Program-made: the position numbers and the translations under genes
Shown: positions 1-7,211 of the stretch, one piece after another
Position numbering within the stretch: position 1 is the first letter of the stretch
How the letters are laid out: each line of letters begins with the position of its first letter
From: Acidobacteriota bacterium
GTDB lineage: Bacteria; Acidobacteriota; Vicinamibacteria; Vicinamibacterales; UBA2999
Direction of reading: 5' to 3'
NCBI GenBank assembly: GCA_016871195.1
Contig: VFZN01000002.1
Location: forward strand, 124,001-188,000
Length of the DNA: 64,000 nt
Notes under the pieces: model-generated
The model's database searches: none
What the model was told of the DNA's origin: nothing
Seen by the model: the letters and a program-made list of their open reading frames with translations, nothing else

Positions 1-66
1 GGGGGCGCATGACACCGTCAGCAGGGCCCCCAGCAGCGCCGCGGTCAGGGCCCGTGTTCGTGGCAC
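1..66 (-). CDS. N-terminus of a predicted lipoprotein (partial)
   Basis: Twenty-two codons are visible from a GTG at 66 and the frame is open to the window edge. The peptide has two arginines near its start, then a hydrophobic core rich in Ala and Leu, and ends in T-V-S-C-A-P. This looks like a signal-peptidase-II lipoprotein leader with Cys20 as the lipidated residue. It diverges from the DinB-like gene 42 bp away. A GAGG lies very close upstream of the GTG, so the start is uncertain. The mature protein is outside the window, so no function can be given. Confidence 0.45.
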   Translation of the reverse strand, partial: MPRTRALTAALLGALLTVSCAP

Positions 67-108
67 AATCCTCAGACGCACGTGTTCGCGTTTCCCAAGG
101 AGCTCATG

Positions 109-633
109 ATGACACGCCTGCTGTCGTTCACTGCCGCCGCGCTGCTGCTGGCTACCGTTGCCTCAGCCCAGACCCCGGCCAACCCGATGACCACATCCAT
201 CGCTGCGGGATTCCGTGGCCTCAAGGGCAACCTGGCCAAGACGGCCGAAAAGGTGCCCGAGGACGTGTACAGCTTCAAGCCCACCCCCGATGTGCGGTCG
301 TTCGGCCAGCTCATCGGTCACATTGCCGACTCGCAGTTCGGCCTGTGCGCGACGGCCGCCGGAGAGAAGCCCGCACAGTCGGGCATCGAGAAGACGGTGA
401 CCACCAAGGCCGGGCTCGTGAAAGCCCTCAACGATTCCATCGCCTACTGCGATGCCGTGATGGAAAAGATGAACGACACATCCGGCATGGACGTGACCAA
501 GTTCTTCCTCGGGCCGTCGACGAAACTCGGCGTGCTGGCCTTCAACACCGCGCACAGCTACGAGCATTACGGCAACCTCGTCACCTACATGCGCCTGAAG
601 GGCATCGTCCCGCCCTCCTCCGGCGGCAACTGA
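109..633 (+). CDS. Secreted DinB-family protein
   Basis: A 174-residue protein with a signal peptide (about residues 1-20, ending A-S-A-Q) followed by a DinB/YfiT-type four-helix bundle. The three metal-ligand histidines expected in this superfamily are at His71 (motif G-H-I-A-D), His149 and His153 (motif H-S-Y-E-H). DinB proteins bind a divalent metal; some are thiol transferases, but most, including secreted ones like this, have no known reaction. The start is chosen at ATG 109 because AAGGAG at 97-102 lies six bases upstream; the adjacent ATG at 106 is only three bases away. A strong GC-rich hairpin follows the stop. It is the only gene near this edge with a clear Shine-Dalgarno sequence. 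Confidence 0.85.
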   Translation: MTRLLSFTAAALLLATVASAQTPANPMTTSIAAGFRGLKGNLAKTAEKVPEDVYSFKPTPDVRSFGQLIGHIADSQFGLCATAAGEKPAQSGIEKTVTTKAGLVKALNDSIAYCDAVMEKMNDTSGMDVTKFFLGPSTKLGVLAFNTAHSYEHYGNLVTYMRLKGIVPPSSGGN

Positions 634-640
634 CACCGCG

Positions 641-671
641 ACCGCCCGGGGCCTCCGTCGCCCCGGGCGGT
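641..671 (+). terminator. 12-bp perfect stem-loop after the DinB gene
   Basis: The arms at 641-652 and 660-671 are perfectly complementary (ACCGCCCGGGGC and its complement) around a seven-base loop. It begins seven bases after the DinB stop codon. There is no downstream T-run, so it would be a non-canonical intrinsic terminator or a Rho-assisted transcript-end hairpin. It lies just before the proposed promoter hexamer of the next gene, which supports separate transcription. Confidence 0.6.
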
Positions 672-673
672 GC

Positions 674-679
674 TACCAT
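674..679 (+). promoter_or_regulatory. Candidate -10 (TACCAT) for leaderless PEGA gene
   Basis: TACCAT lies seven bases before the GTG at 687 and directly after a terminator-like hairpin. With normal -10 to +1 spacing, transcription would begin at or next to the start codon. No convincing -35 is seen. Confidence 0.4.
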
Positions 680-686
680 TTGAGGC

Positions 687-1469
687 GTGAGAGCTGCCCT
701 CATCGCTGGTGCCGCACTCGTGCTCGCTGCGGGTGCCTATTTCTTTCTGACACGCGAACCGGCCCAGCCGGCCGAAGAAGCGCCCGTCGCCGAGACGCGA
801 CCGGCACCGGTGGCCAGACCCGCCCCGCCAACGGCGAAGGCCCCCGAACCGGAACGCGAGTCTACACGCCCAGCGCCCCGTCGCCGCAACGAACCCGACG
901 ACACCGAGCCGACGCCGGCGGCCCCGGCCGCCCCCGCTGCTGCCACCACTGCTACGCTGGTGCTTGGCAGTGACGTCCCGGGCGCTTCCGTCTTCATTAA
1001 TCGCGAGTACGTCGGCATCACACCGCTGCGTCTGGCCGATCTGGAACCCGGGTCGAAGCAGATCAAGCTCACCGCCGAAGGCTACGAAGGCATCGAGCGC
1101 GTCGTCGACCTGACACTGGGCACCAATGACGTGTCGATGCGCTTCAAGGAAGTGCGGCTCAACAAGCGGCAGGCCGTGTCGCACAAACACGGCATGGGTG
1201 GCGGCTGCGAGGGCACCCTGATCGCGACGCTCGACGGGCTCACCTACGAAACGACCAACAAGAGCGATGCCTTCAAGCTGACGTACGACCAGATCGAGAC
1301 GTTCACGGTCGACTATCTCGAGAAGAATCTTCGGGTGAAGCAGAAGGGCGGCAAGACCTGGAACTTCACCGACCGCAATGCCGCCAATGCCGATGCGCTG
1401 TTCGTCCTGCATCGGGACGTCGAGGCCGCCCGCAAGAAGCTCGCCCAGGGCTACGCGCCCGTTCGATAG
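687..1469 (+). CDS. Membrane-anchored PEGA-domain protein
   Basis: A 260-residue protein with one N-terminal membrane segment (about 3-21), a Pro/Ala/Glu/Arg-rich spacer (22-87), a PEGA domain (about 90-153, with the V-P-G-A-S-V-F-I-N and G-x-T-P-L signatures) and a C-terminal domain (about 165-260) that I do not recognise. PEGA domains are beta-sandwich modules on surface or periplasmic proteins and usually bind or display rather than catalyse. The GTG start has GAGG only one base upstream but a TACCAT hexamer seven bases upstream, which fits a leaderless start. The proline-rich spacer would carry the PEGA domain across the periplasm. The function is unknown. Confidence 0.75.
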   Translation: MRAALIAGAALVLAAGAYFFLTREPAQPAEEAPVAETRPAPVARPAPPTAKAPEPERESTRPAPRRRNEPDDTEPTPAAPAAPAAATTATLVLGSDVPGASVFINREYVGITPLRLADLEPGSKQIKLTAEGYEGIERVVDLTLGTNDVSMRFKEVRLNKRQAVSHKHGMGGGCEGTLIATLDGLTYETTNKSDAFKLTYDQIETFTVDYLEKNLRVKQKGGKTWNFTDRNAANADALFVLHRDVEAARKKLAQGYAPVR

Positions 1470-1472
1470 CCA

Positions 1473-1487
1473 CCGCCTGATCGGCGG
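1473..1487 (+). terminator. Short hairpin between PEGA gene and htpX
   Basis: CCGCC at 1473-1477 and GGCGG at 1483-1487 can pair around a five-base loop, three bases after the PEGA stop. The stem is short and has no T-run. It might help end the upstream transcript before the htpX promoter, but it could be chance in GC-rich DNA. Confidence 0.2.
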
Positions 1488-1497
1488 GAAACCGGTC

Positions 1498-1503
1498 TAT
1501 AGT
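1498..1503 (+). promoter_or_regulatory. Candidate -10 (TATAGT) for leaderless htpX
   Basis: TATAGT matches the sigma-70 -10 consensus at five of six positions and ends six bases before the htpX ATG at 1510. No Shine-Dalgarno sequence lies between, so the predicted transcript starts at the initiation codon. The -35 region is poor. Confidence 0.5.
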
Positions 1504-1509
1504 GGATCT

Positions 1510-2367
1510 ATGAAAAGAATTCTGCTGTTCATGGTAACCAACCTGGCCATCATGCTGACGCTGTCGCTCGTGCTCAGCCTGCTGGGCATCACAGGCGGCG
1601 GTGGGCTTGACGGCCTGCTGGTGTTCTGTCTGTTCTGGGGCATGGGCGGGGCGTTCCTGTCCCTGCAGATCTCCCGCTTCATGGCTAAGCGCGCGATGGG
1701 CGTCGAGCTTGTCGATGGCCGCACGGGCCACGCAGACCTCGACTGGCTGCACGCCACGGTCCGGCAACTGGTCGACCGCTCGGGCCTGCCGATGCCCGAG
1801 GTGGGCTACTACGAGTCGCCCGAGGTCAACGCCTTCGCCACCGGCCCCAGCCGCAGCCGCAGCCTTGTGGCGGTGTCCACGGGCCTGCTGCGCACGATGA
1901 GCCGCGACGAAGTAGAAGGGGTGCTGGCGCACGAAGTGGCGCACATCCAGAACGGGGACATGGTGACCATGACGCTCATCCAGGGCGTGGTCAATGCCTT
2001 CGTCATGTTCTTCGCCCGCATCATCGCCAATATCCTGCGCAACACCGTAGACGAGCGCGCCTCTGGCGCCGTGTATTTCCTCAGTTACATGGTGCTGCAG
2101 GTCGTGCTGGGTGTCCTCGGCATGGCCGTCGTGGCGTGGTTCTCGCGCGCCCGTGAATTCCGGGCCGATGCCGGTGCCGCCACCCTGGCGGGCTCGGGCA
2201 AGATGATTGCCGCCCTGCAGCGCCTTCAGCAGCACACGCAGCAAATCGAAAGTGATCAGCCGGCGCTGGCCACCATGAAGATCGCCGGGGCGGGCAGCTG
2301 GATGGCCCTGCTGTCGACGCATCCCCCGCTCGAGGCGCGCATCGCCGCGCTGCGGGCCGCCCGCTAG
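1510..2367 (+). CDS. htpX: Membrane zinc protease HtpX
   Basis: A 285-residue M48B peptidase of normal length for HtpX. It has two N-terminal membrane segments (about 4-25 and 33-55), the zinc motif H-E-V-A-H at 141-145, two further hydrophobic segments (about 155-175 and 186-210), and the third zinc ligand Glu216 in A-R-E-F-R-A-D. HtpX degrades misfolded or damaged inner-membrane proteins, its active site facing the cytoplasm, and overlaps in role with FtsH. The ATG at 1510 is chosen over upstream in-frame starts because it begins the first membrane helix and has TATAGT six bases upstream. Its stop codon overlaps the stop of the convergent sulfurtransferase gene inside a CTAG palindrome. Confidence 0.95.
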   Translation: MKRILLFMVTNLAIMLTLSLVLSLLGITGGGGLDGLLVFCLFWGMGGAFLSLQISRFMAKRAMGVELVDGRTGHADLDWLHATVRQLVDRSGLPMPEVGYYESPEVNAFATGPSRSRSLVAVSTGLLRTMSRDEVEGVLAHEVAHIQNGDMVTMTLIQGVVNAFVMFFARIIANILRNTVDERASGAVYFLSYMVLQVVLGVLGMAVVAWFSRAREFRADAGAATLAGSGKMIAALQRLQQHTQQIESDQPALATMKIAGAGSWMALLSTHPPLEARIAALRAAR

Positions 2368-3194
2368 GTTTCGACGGGTCGCGAGCGATCGGCGCAGTAC
2401 TCGCTCCACGATCCGGGATAGATACGCGCTCCCGACAGCCCTGCCACTTCCATCGAGAGCAGGTTGTGGCAGGCTGTCACCCCCGACCCGCAATACATCA
2501 CCACATCGCTTGCCGGGCGCCCGCCCAGCAGCGTCGTCCACTGGGCACGCAGGTCATCGGGCGACTTGAAGGTCTTCTCGGGCGTCAGGTTCTGCTGGAA
2601 GAAGTAATTGCAGGCTCCGGGAATGTGTCCGCCCACCGGATCGAGCGTTTCGTTGATGCCCCGGAACCGCTCCGGTGATCGGGCATCGACCAGCACGCCC
2701 TCGACGCCGGACTGCACCTCAGACACGCTGAGCCGCCACCCGGCCCGTGGCGCCGGGGTGAAGATCCGGGCCGTCGTGGCCGGCAGGTCGGTCGTCACGC
2801 CGTGTCCTTCCGCCACCCAGCGCGCATAGCCCCCGTCGAGCACGGCCACCGCATCGTGGCCCAGGTAGCGCAGCATCCACCACGCTCGGGCGGCATACAT
2901 GCCGATGTCGCCGTCATACAGCACCACCTGCACGCCTGGCCCGACGCCCACGCGGCCGAAGCGTGCGGCCATCTCGTCAATGGTCGGCAGCGGATGGCGC
3001 CCGTTGCTGCCGGTCTTGTCGCCCGACAGGTCGTGATCGAGATGCACATAGCGGGCACCGGGCAGGTGCCCGGCAGCATACTGGGCCGCCCCCGCATCGG
3101 GATTCGTCAGGTCAAACCGGCAGTCGAGCAGCACCCAGTCGGGGTGGCCCGTGTGCGCAGCCAGCGCGGCAGGGGTGATAAGCGTGGTGAACAT
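2364..3194 (-). CDS. sseA: 3-mercaptopyruvate/thiosulfate sulfurtransferase
   Basis: A 276-residue tandem rhodanese protein. The N-terminal rhodanese repeat (about 1-135) is catalytically dead, with Asp94 where a Cys would be. The C-terminal repeat carries the active loop C-G-S-G-V-T-A at 235-241, the form typical of mercaptopyruvate sulfurtransferases rather than of plain thiosulfate rhodaneses. It would transfer sulfane sulfur from 3-mercaptopyruvate to thiol or cyanide acceptors through a Cys235 persulfide in the cytoplasm. A TACACT hexamer lies nine bases upstream of the ATG. It converges with htpX and shares the CTAG stop. It is the first of several sulfane-sulfur genes in the window (compare 11652-13088 and 42137-42676). 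Confidence 0.92.
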   Translation of the reverse strand: MFTTLITPAALAAHTGHPDWVLLDCRFDLTNPDAGAAQYAAGHLPGARYVHLDHDLSGDKTGSNGRHPLPTIDEMAARFGRVGVGPGVQVVLYDGDIGMYAARAWWMLRYLGHDAVAVLDGGYARWVAEGHGVTTDLPATTARIFTPAPRAGWRLSVSEVQSGVEGVLVDARSPERFRGINETLDPVGGHIPGACNYFFQQNLTPEKTFKSPDDLRAQWTTLLGGRPASDVVMYCGSGVTACHNLLSMEVAGLSGARIYPGSWSEYCADRSRPVET

Positions 3195-3240
3195 GGCGCG
3201 CTCAGTGTAACCCGCAGCCCCATGTTAGAGTCGAGCCACG

Positions 3241-4227
3241 ATGTCCGTTCCCACGCTGCCACGCCTCGATGCTGCCCACGTTCTCAGCGCCCTCTCGTCG
3301 CTGCGCCAGTCGCAGCCGGTGAAGTATGCGGCCTTCTACTCGAGCCAGCTCGGCGGCGTCGTGACCGACCCGGCCCTGATGGTGCTGCCGTTTGACGACC
3401 ACATGGTGCATCGCGGCCACGGCATCTTCGACACGGCCGGACTGGTGGACGGGCGCATCTACGATCTCGAGGCCCACCTCGACCGCTTCGAACGATCCGC
3501 GGCGCATTCGCGGCTGACGCTGCCGCTGTCGCGCGAGGCGATGCGCGACATCATCGTGGGCACGGTGGCGGCGAGCGGCACGCGCAACGGCGCCATTCGC
3601 TACTGGCTGTCATCGGGGCCCGGCAGCCTCGAGCTCAGCCCTGCCCCCGGTGCAGCACCTGGATTTTTCGTCATGGTCTTCCCCGGCCTCTCCTACCCCG
3701 AGCGGTGGTACACCGATGGGCTGCGGGTGATGACGACCACCTATCCCATCAAGCCCGCGCTCTACGCGGTGACGAAAAGCACCAATTACCTGCCCAACGT
3801 GCTGATGCAGATGGAAGCCAAGGCCGCAGGCGTCGATAACGGCGTGTTCATCGACGCACAGGGCCACGTCGGTGAAAGCTCGAACATGAATGTGGCGTTT
3901 GTCACGACCGATGGCGTGCTGCGCCATCCGAAGTTTGATCACATCCTGCAGGGCTGCACATCGCTGCGCATGCTTGAGCTCGCACGGCAACTGGTGGCCG
4001 ACGGCCGTCTCGCCGGCGTCGAGGTCTGCGATATTCCTGTGGCGCAGGCGCGCGCCGCCCGAGAGATGCTGCTCATCGGCAGCTCAGTCAAGGTGGCGCC
4101 GATTGTGGCGTGGGACGGCCAGCCCATCGGGGACGGACGCCCGGGGCCTGTGGCCGGGGCCCTGCTGGCGCTGCTCGAGGCCGACATGCGCACGGGCGAC
4201 CGCCACATCGACGTGCCCTTCGCCTAG
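3241..4227 (+). CDS. PLP-dependent class IV aminotransferase / aminodeoxychorismate-lyase-like
   Basis: A 328-residue fold-type IV PLP enzyme. The PLP lysine is Lys179 in V-T-K-S-T-N-Y, the cofactor-binding Glu is Glu212 in G-H-V-G-E-S-S, and the R-G-H-G-I-F-D-T segment (58-65) is a family signature. Family members include D-amino-acid and branched-chain aminotransferases and 4-amino-4-deoxychorismate lyases. The overall layout reminds me most of the plant-type D-amino-acid aminotransferase/aminodeoxychorismate lyase group, but the substrate cannot be fixed from sequence alone. It stands alone, diverging from the sulfurtransferase 46 bp away. TAGAGT ends nine bases before the ATG. A GC-rich hairpin follows the stop. 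Confidence 0.82.
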   Translation: MSVPTLPRLDAAHVLSALSSLRQSQPVKYAAFYSSQLGGVVTDPALMVLPFDDHMVHRGHGIFDTAGLVDGRIYDLEAHLDRFERSAAHSRLTLPLSREAMRDIIVGTVAASGTRNGAIRYWLSSGPGSLELSPAPGAAPGFFVMVFPGLSYPERWYTDGLRVMTTTYPIKPALYAVTKSTNYLPNVLMQMEAKAAGVDNGVFIDAQGHVGESSNMNVAFVTTDGVLRHPKFDHILQGCTSLRMLELARQLVADGRLAGVEVCDIPVAQARAAREMLLIGSSVKVAPIVAWDGQPIGDGRPGPVAGALLALLEADMRTGDRHIDVPFA

Positions 4228-4234
4228 CAGGCCC

Positions 4235-4254
4235 GGCGGCGCACACGCGCTGCC
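4235..4254. terminator. Hairpin between convergent aminotransferase and DUF5916 genes
   Basis: Arms 4235-4242 (GGCGGCGC) and 4247-4254 (GCGCTGCC) pair with one G-U wobble around an ACAC loop. It sits in the 55-bp convergent gap and could serve both strands. No T-run is present. Confidence 0.3.
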
Positions 4255-4282
4255 CGGACGCCGGTGTCTGCGAGGACGCCGG

Positions 4283-6640
4283 TTACCAGCGCAGCAGGCG
4301 CGTCACCTTGATGATGAACGACCGGTTGTCGAGCTGAGGGAACCCCTGGTTCAGGGTGTTGCGCCCGTCGCTGTAGACCACGAAGAGTTCGCTGCCCGGA
4401 ATGTATTCCCAGCGGAACCGTGCGTTGGTGGTCACCGAATTGGTCGCCGACTGATACTGCGCCAGCACCGAGAAGAACCGCCGGTTCGTCATCGTCCAGG
4501 TGAAGCGGCTGGCGACGAGGTTGGTCGTGAAGTTGCCCCACTGGGTGGTGACGCGATTCCACGAGATATTCGGCTCAACCAGATACCGGGAACCGAGTTC
4601 AACCCGACCGCGCCACGACACTTCGCTCAGCGTACCCCCGAAGAACCCGCCGTAGACCACGTTGAGTCCGCCATTGATGGGGCGCTGGGGGCCGAAGAAG
4701 TAACTGGCCCGTGTCTGGGTGAACGTGTAATTGCCCACGGGCACCCGTACACCGGCATTCACGGCGAAGGGGGCGATGAGGCCTTCGTAGCTGTTGGTCA
4801 CCTCAACCGAGGCAAAGTCACCGCCGTTGGTTTCCACGCGGTATGACAGCTGCGCCTCGCGGGTTTCCAGCTGGTGCGTCATCCCCGTGATGTAGTCGAG
4901 GCTGGCCTCGTAATAGTGGCGACGCACCCGTGACGGTTGTTTCGGTCTGGGGCTGAACCGGAGCTGCGCGAACGACCGCTTGAATGCCTTTCGCCGGAGG
5001 AAGCCGACCTCGGGGTTGAAGCCGTCGCCGACGTTCAGATATTCCGCCTGCACGCCCCACCGGTCGGCATTCCAGTCATAGCGTGTGCGATAGCTGCTCT
5101 GGTCGCCCGTGGAGCCCGGCGTGTCGGTGCGCGCGTAGTACGACTGGATGTTGACGTTGTCGAACAGCTGAAACTGCGCGTCAGTACCGAAGGTGTAACT
5201 GGCCTGCGAGCCCAGAGCCGAGGGATTGCGGGCCGATCCGATCACTCCGATGCGACTGCGGCTTAGCACGTCGCGCGTCATGCGGAACACCGAGAAGTTT
5301 GTGGCCACCTTGCCGACGGCCGGCACATCGTCGGTCTGCATGTTGAGCGCGCCGACATTGTAGGGGCCAGCCCGGCCGAGCAGGCGACCGCCCGCCGTGA
5401 TCGGAACGATGGTGCCGGAATCGAGCCCGATGCGACGCGAGTAGAACAGAATCGGCGTGTTGTTGGGGCCAAAGCCACCGCCGCCACCGCCGCCACCGCC
5501 GCCACCACCGCCACCACCACCACCACCGCCACCACCGGTGCCGCCAAAGGCGAAGATGTCCTGCCCTTCGAGGAAGAAATCACGACGCTCGGGGAAGAAG
5601 AGGCTGAAGCGCGTCAGGTTCACCTGCGCCTCGTCGTCTTCCACCTGTGCAAAGTCGGTGTTCACCGTCAGGTCGGCGATGAGCGTCTGCGTGATGCCCC
5701 ACTTGGCGTCGATGCCCCAGTTGCCGTTGGTGTCATTGCTGATGGGCGGCGACGCACGGTTGTTGGTGAGCAGCGACCCCAGCGCATAGGGCTTGATGTC
5801 GAGGTTGATCTTCTGCGACGGCACCTCGAGGCCCACCATCGTCGCGGCCGAAGAAATCTTCGTCAGGCCGCGGCGGCCCCAGGCCCGGGGGACAGGGTTC
5901 AGGAACGTGAGTTCGTTGCGCCACCGCACCATGCGGCGCATGTTGATCCCCCAGACCTTCGAATCGTCCCGGAAGCGCAGCGAGCGGAACGGAATGACGA
6001 TTTCGGTAGACCACCCGCCGTCGAAATCGGCCGTGCGCGTCCACCAGATGCCATTCCAGTTGTTGTTGGGCTGCTCGTTGGTCGCAACATAGTCGAACAT
6101 GCCACCCTGCGCGTTGGTCGACACGCCGAAGCCGTTGCGATGGTCGTAGAAGGTATCGACGACCACGGCGAAGTGGTCGTTGTTGTACATGTTGAAGCTG
6201 TCGCGGCGCATGTCGCTGGTCACGCGACGATCCGGAAACTCCTCGTACATCTTCGCCGACACATACAGGTTCTTGTCGTCGAAGAAGACCCAGACCTCGG
6301 TACGATCAGTGGCGGGTTTCCCCTCGGCCGGTTCCTGCTGCACGAAGTCGGTCCATGGCAGGACGTCACGATACGGCGCCTCGTCGAGTATGCCGTCAAT
6401 CACCAGCGGCGACGGGACCCGCATCGTCCGCACCGTGACCTGTCCACTGGCATCGCGCGCCATGACGGCCGGAGGTTCCGGTGGCGGCGGCCCCAGGAGG
6501 GTGACCCCACCCAGCTGCGCCGCGGCCGACGGGGCTGGCGGGGCGGCATTGTCCTGCCGCGCCAGGACGGGTGAGGCCACGCACAGCACACCCGTCAGCA
6601 ACCAGGCCAGCACTCGAAGGAAATCGACGCGACGACGCAT
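4283..6640 (-). CDS. Secreted DUF5916 protein with CBM9-like N-terminal domain
   Basis: A 785-residue protein with a signal peptide (about 1-27), a Pro/Ala-rich linker, a CBM9-like beta-sandwich domain (about 72-240) and a DUF5916 C-terminal region rich in alternating aromatic/polar strands that ends in W, as expected of an outer-membrane beta-barrel. DUF5916 proteins are common in Bacteroidota and Acidobacteriota; their ligand is unknown, and CBM9-like domains suggest sugars. An uninterrupted run of 21 glycines occupies residues 369-389. The start at 6640 is preferred over the ATG at 6664 because it begins directly before the basic signal-peptide n-region and has AAGGG eight bases upstream. 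It diverges from the MOSC gene. Confidence 0.85.
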   Translation of the reverse strand: MRRRVDFLRVLAWLLTGVLCVASPVLARQDNAAPPAPSAAAQLGGVTLLGPPPPEPPAVMARDASGQVTVRTMRVPSPLVIDGILDEAPYRDVLPWTDFVQQEPAEGKPATDRTEVWVFFDDKNLYVSAKMYEEFPDRRVTSDMRRDSFNMYNNDHFAVVVDTFYDHRNGFGVSTNAQGGMFDYVATNEQPNNNWNGIWWTRTADFDGGWSTEIVIPFRSLRFRDDSKVWGINMRRMVRWRNELTFLNPVPRAWGRRGLTKISSAATMVGLEVPSQKINLDIKPYALGSLLTNNRASPPISNDTNGNWGIDAKWGITQTLIADLTVNTDFAQVEDDEAQVNLTRFSLFFPERRDFFLEGQDIFAFGGTGGGGGGGGGGGGGGGGGGGGGFGPNNTPILFYSRRIGLDSGTIVPITAGGRLLGRAGPYNVGALNMQTDDVPAVGKVATNFSVFRMTRDVLSRSRIGVIGSARNPSALGSQASYTFGTDAQFQLFDNVNIQSYYARTDTPGSTGDQSSYRTRYDWNADRWGVQAEYLNVGDGFNPEVGFLRRKAFKRSFAQLRFSPRPKQPSRVRRHYYEASLDYITGMTHQLETREAQLSYRVETNGGDFASVEVTNSYEGLIAPFAVNAGVRVPVGNYTFTQTRASYFFGPQRPINGGLNVVYGGFFGGTLSEVSWRGRVELGSRYLVEPNISWNRVTTQWGNFTTNLVASRFTWTMTNRRFFSVLAQYQSATNSVTTNARFRWEYIPGSELFVVYSDGRNTLNQGFPQLDNRSFIIKVTRLLRW
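5474..5536 (-). repeat. Trinucleotide array coding for 21 consecutive glycines
   Basis: Twenty-one codons, only GGC and GGT, in irregular order inside the DUF5916 gene. The array is in frame and flanked by F-G-G-T on one side and F-G-P-N on the other. It has the form of a slippage-prone triplet repeat; length changes in multiples of three would leave the frame intact. Confidence 0.9.
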
Positions 6641-6716
6641 TACCGTAGCCCTTGAGTGAACCATATTTCCGAGGAAAAACGGTGTCTCCGGATGTCACGC
6701 CGCTTCCGGATCCCGC

Positions 6717-6722
6717 TAAGAT
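6717..6722 (+). promoter_or_regulatory. Candidate -10 (TAAGAT) for MOSC gene
   Basis: TAAGAT ends eight bases before the ATG at 6731. The identical hexamer precedes the S9 peptidase start at 15152. There is no purine-rich ribosome site between it and the ATG. Confidence 0.35.
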
Positions 6723-6730
6723 GACAGGTC

Positions 6731-7204
6731 ATGTACGGACGTCTCGAGCGCATCTGGATCAAGCGGGCCAAGGGTGGTCCGATGGATGACGTGGCACAGG
6801 CCACGCTGGTTGCCCACCGCGGCCTGGCCGGAAATGCCAATCAGGGTGGACGCCGCCAGGTGACGGTCCTGTCGCTGGAGGCATGGACGGCCATCACTGC
6901 CGGGGTGGCCGGTCCCATCGATCCGATCGAACGCCGCGCCAATCTCCTGGTGAGTGGGCTCGACCTGCGCGGAAGTCGCGGCCAGGTGCTCAGGGTCGGC
7001 CGCTGCCGACTGCTCGTCCACGGTGAGACCAAACCGTGTGAACGGATGGATGAGGTCGCACCCGGGTTGCAGCAGGGCCTACGTGCGCCGTGGGCCGGAG
7101 GGGTGTTTGCCGAAGTGCTCGACCACGGCGACATTCACACCGGCGATGTGGTGACGCTTGAAACGGCGGCACCGACGGGCGACGTGCCCGGCGATGCCGT
7201 CTGA
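6731..7204 (+). CDS. MOSC-domain protein
   Basis: A 157-residue stand-alone MOSC domain. It has the R-R-A-N-L-L-V-S-G segment (69-77) and the conserved sulfur-carrying cysteine at Cys103 in G-E-T-K-P-C-E. MOSC domains are predicted sulfur-transfer modules found in molybdenum cofactor sulfurases and in the small YiiM/YuaD proteins; this one resembles the latter in size. A likely role is sulfur or persulfide handling, or N-hydroxylated base detoxification with molybdoenzymes, but no molybdenum genes are near. Seven bases separate its stop from that of the convergent TonB receptor. Confidence 0.82.
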   Translation: MYGRLERIWIKRAKGGPMDDVAQATLVAHRGLAGNANQGGRRQVTVLSLEAWTAITAGVAGPIDPIERRANLLVSGLDLRGSRGQVLRVGRCRLLVHGETKPCERMDEVAPGLQQGLRAPWAGGVFAEVLDHGDIHTGDVVTLETAAPTGDVPGDAV

Positions 7205-7211
7205 GCGTGCG

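Noticed and set aside
5474-5536. Possible CRISPR or minisatellite
   Set aside because: The units are single triplets with no spacers, and the array stays in frame within a gene.
5457-5789. A plus-strand frame coding a long proline run
   Set aside because: It is the reverse reading of the glycine-coding triplet array in the DUF5916 gene.
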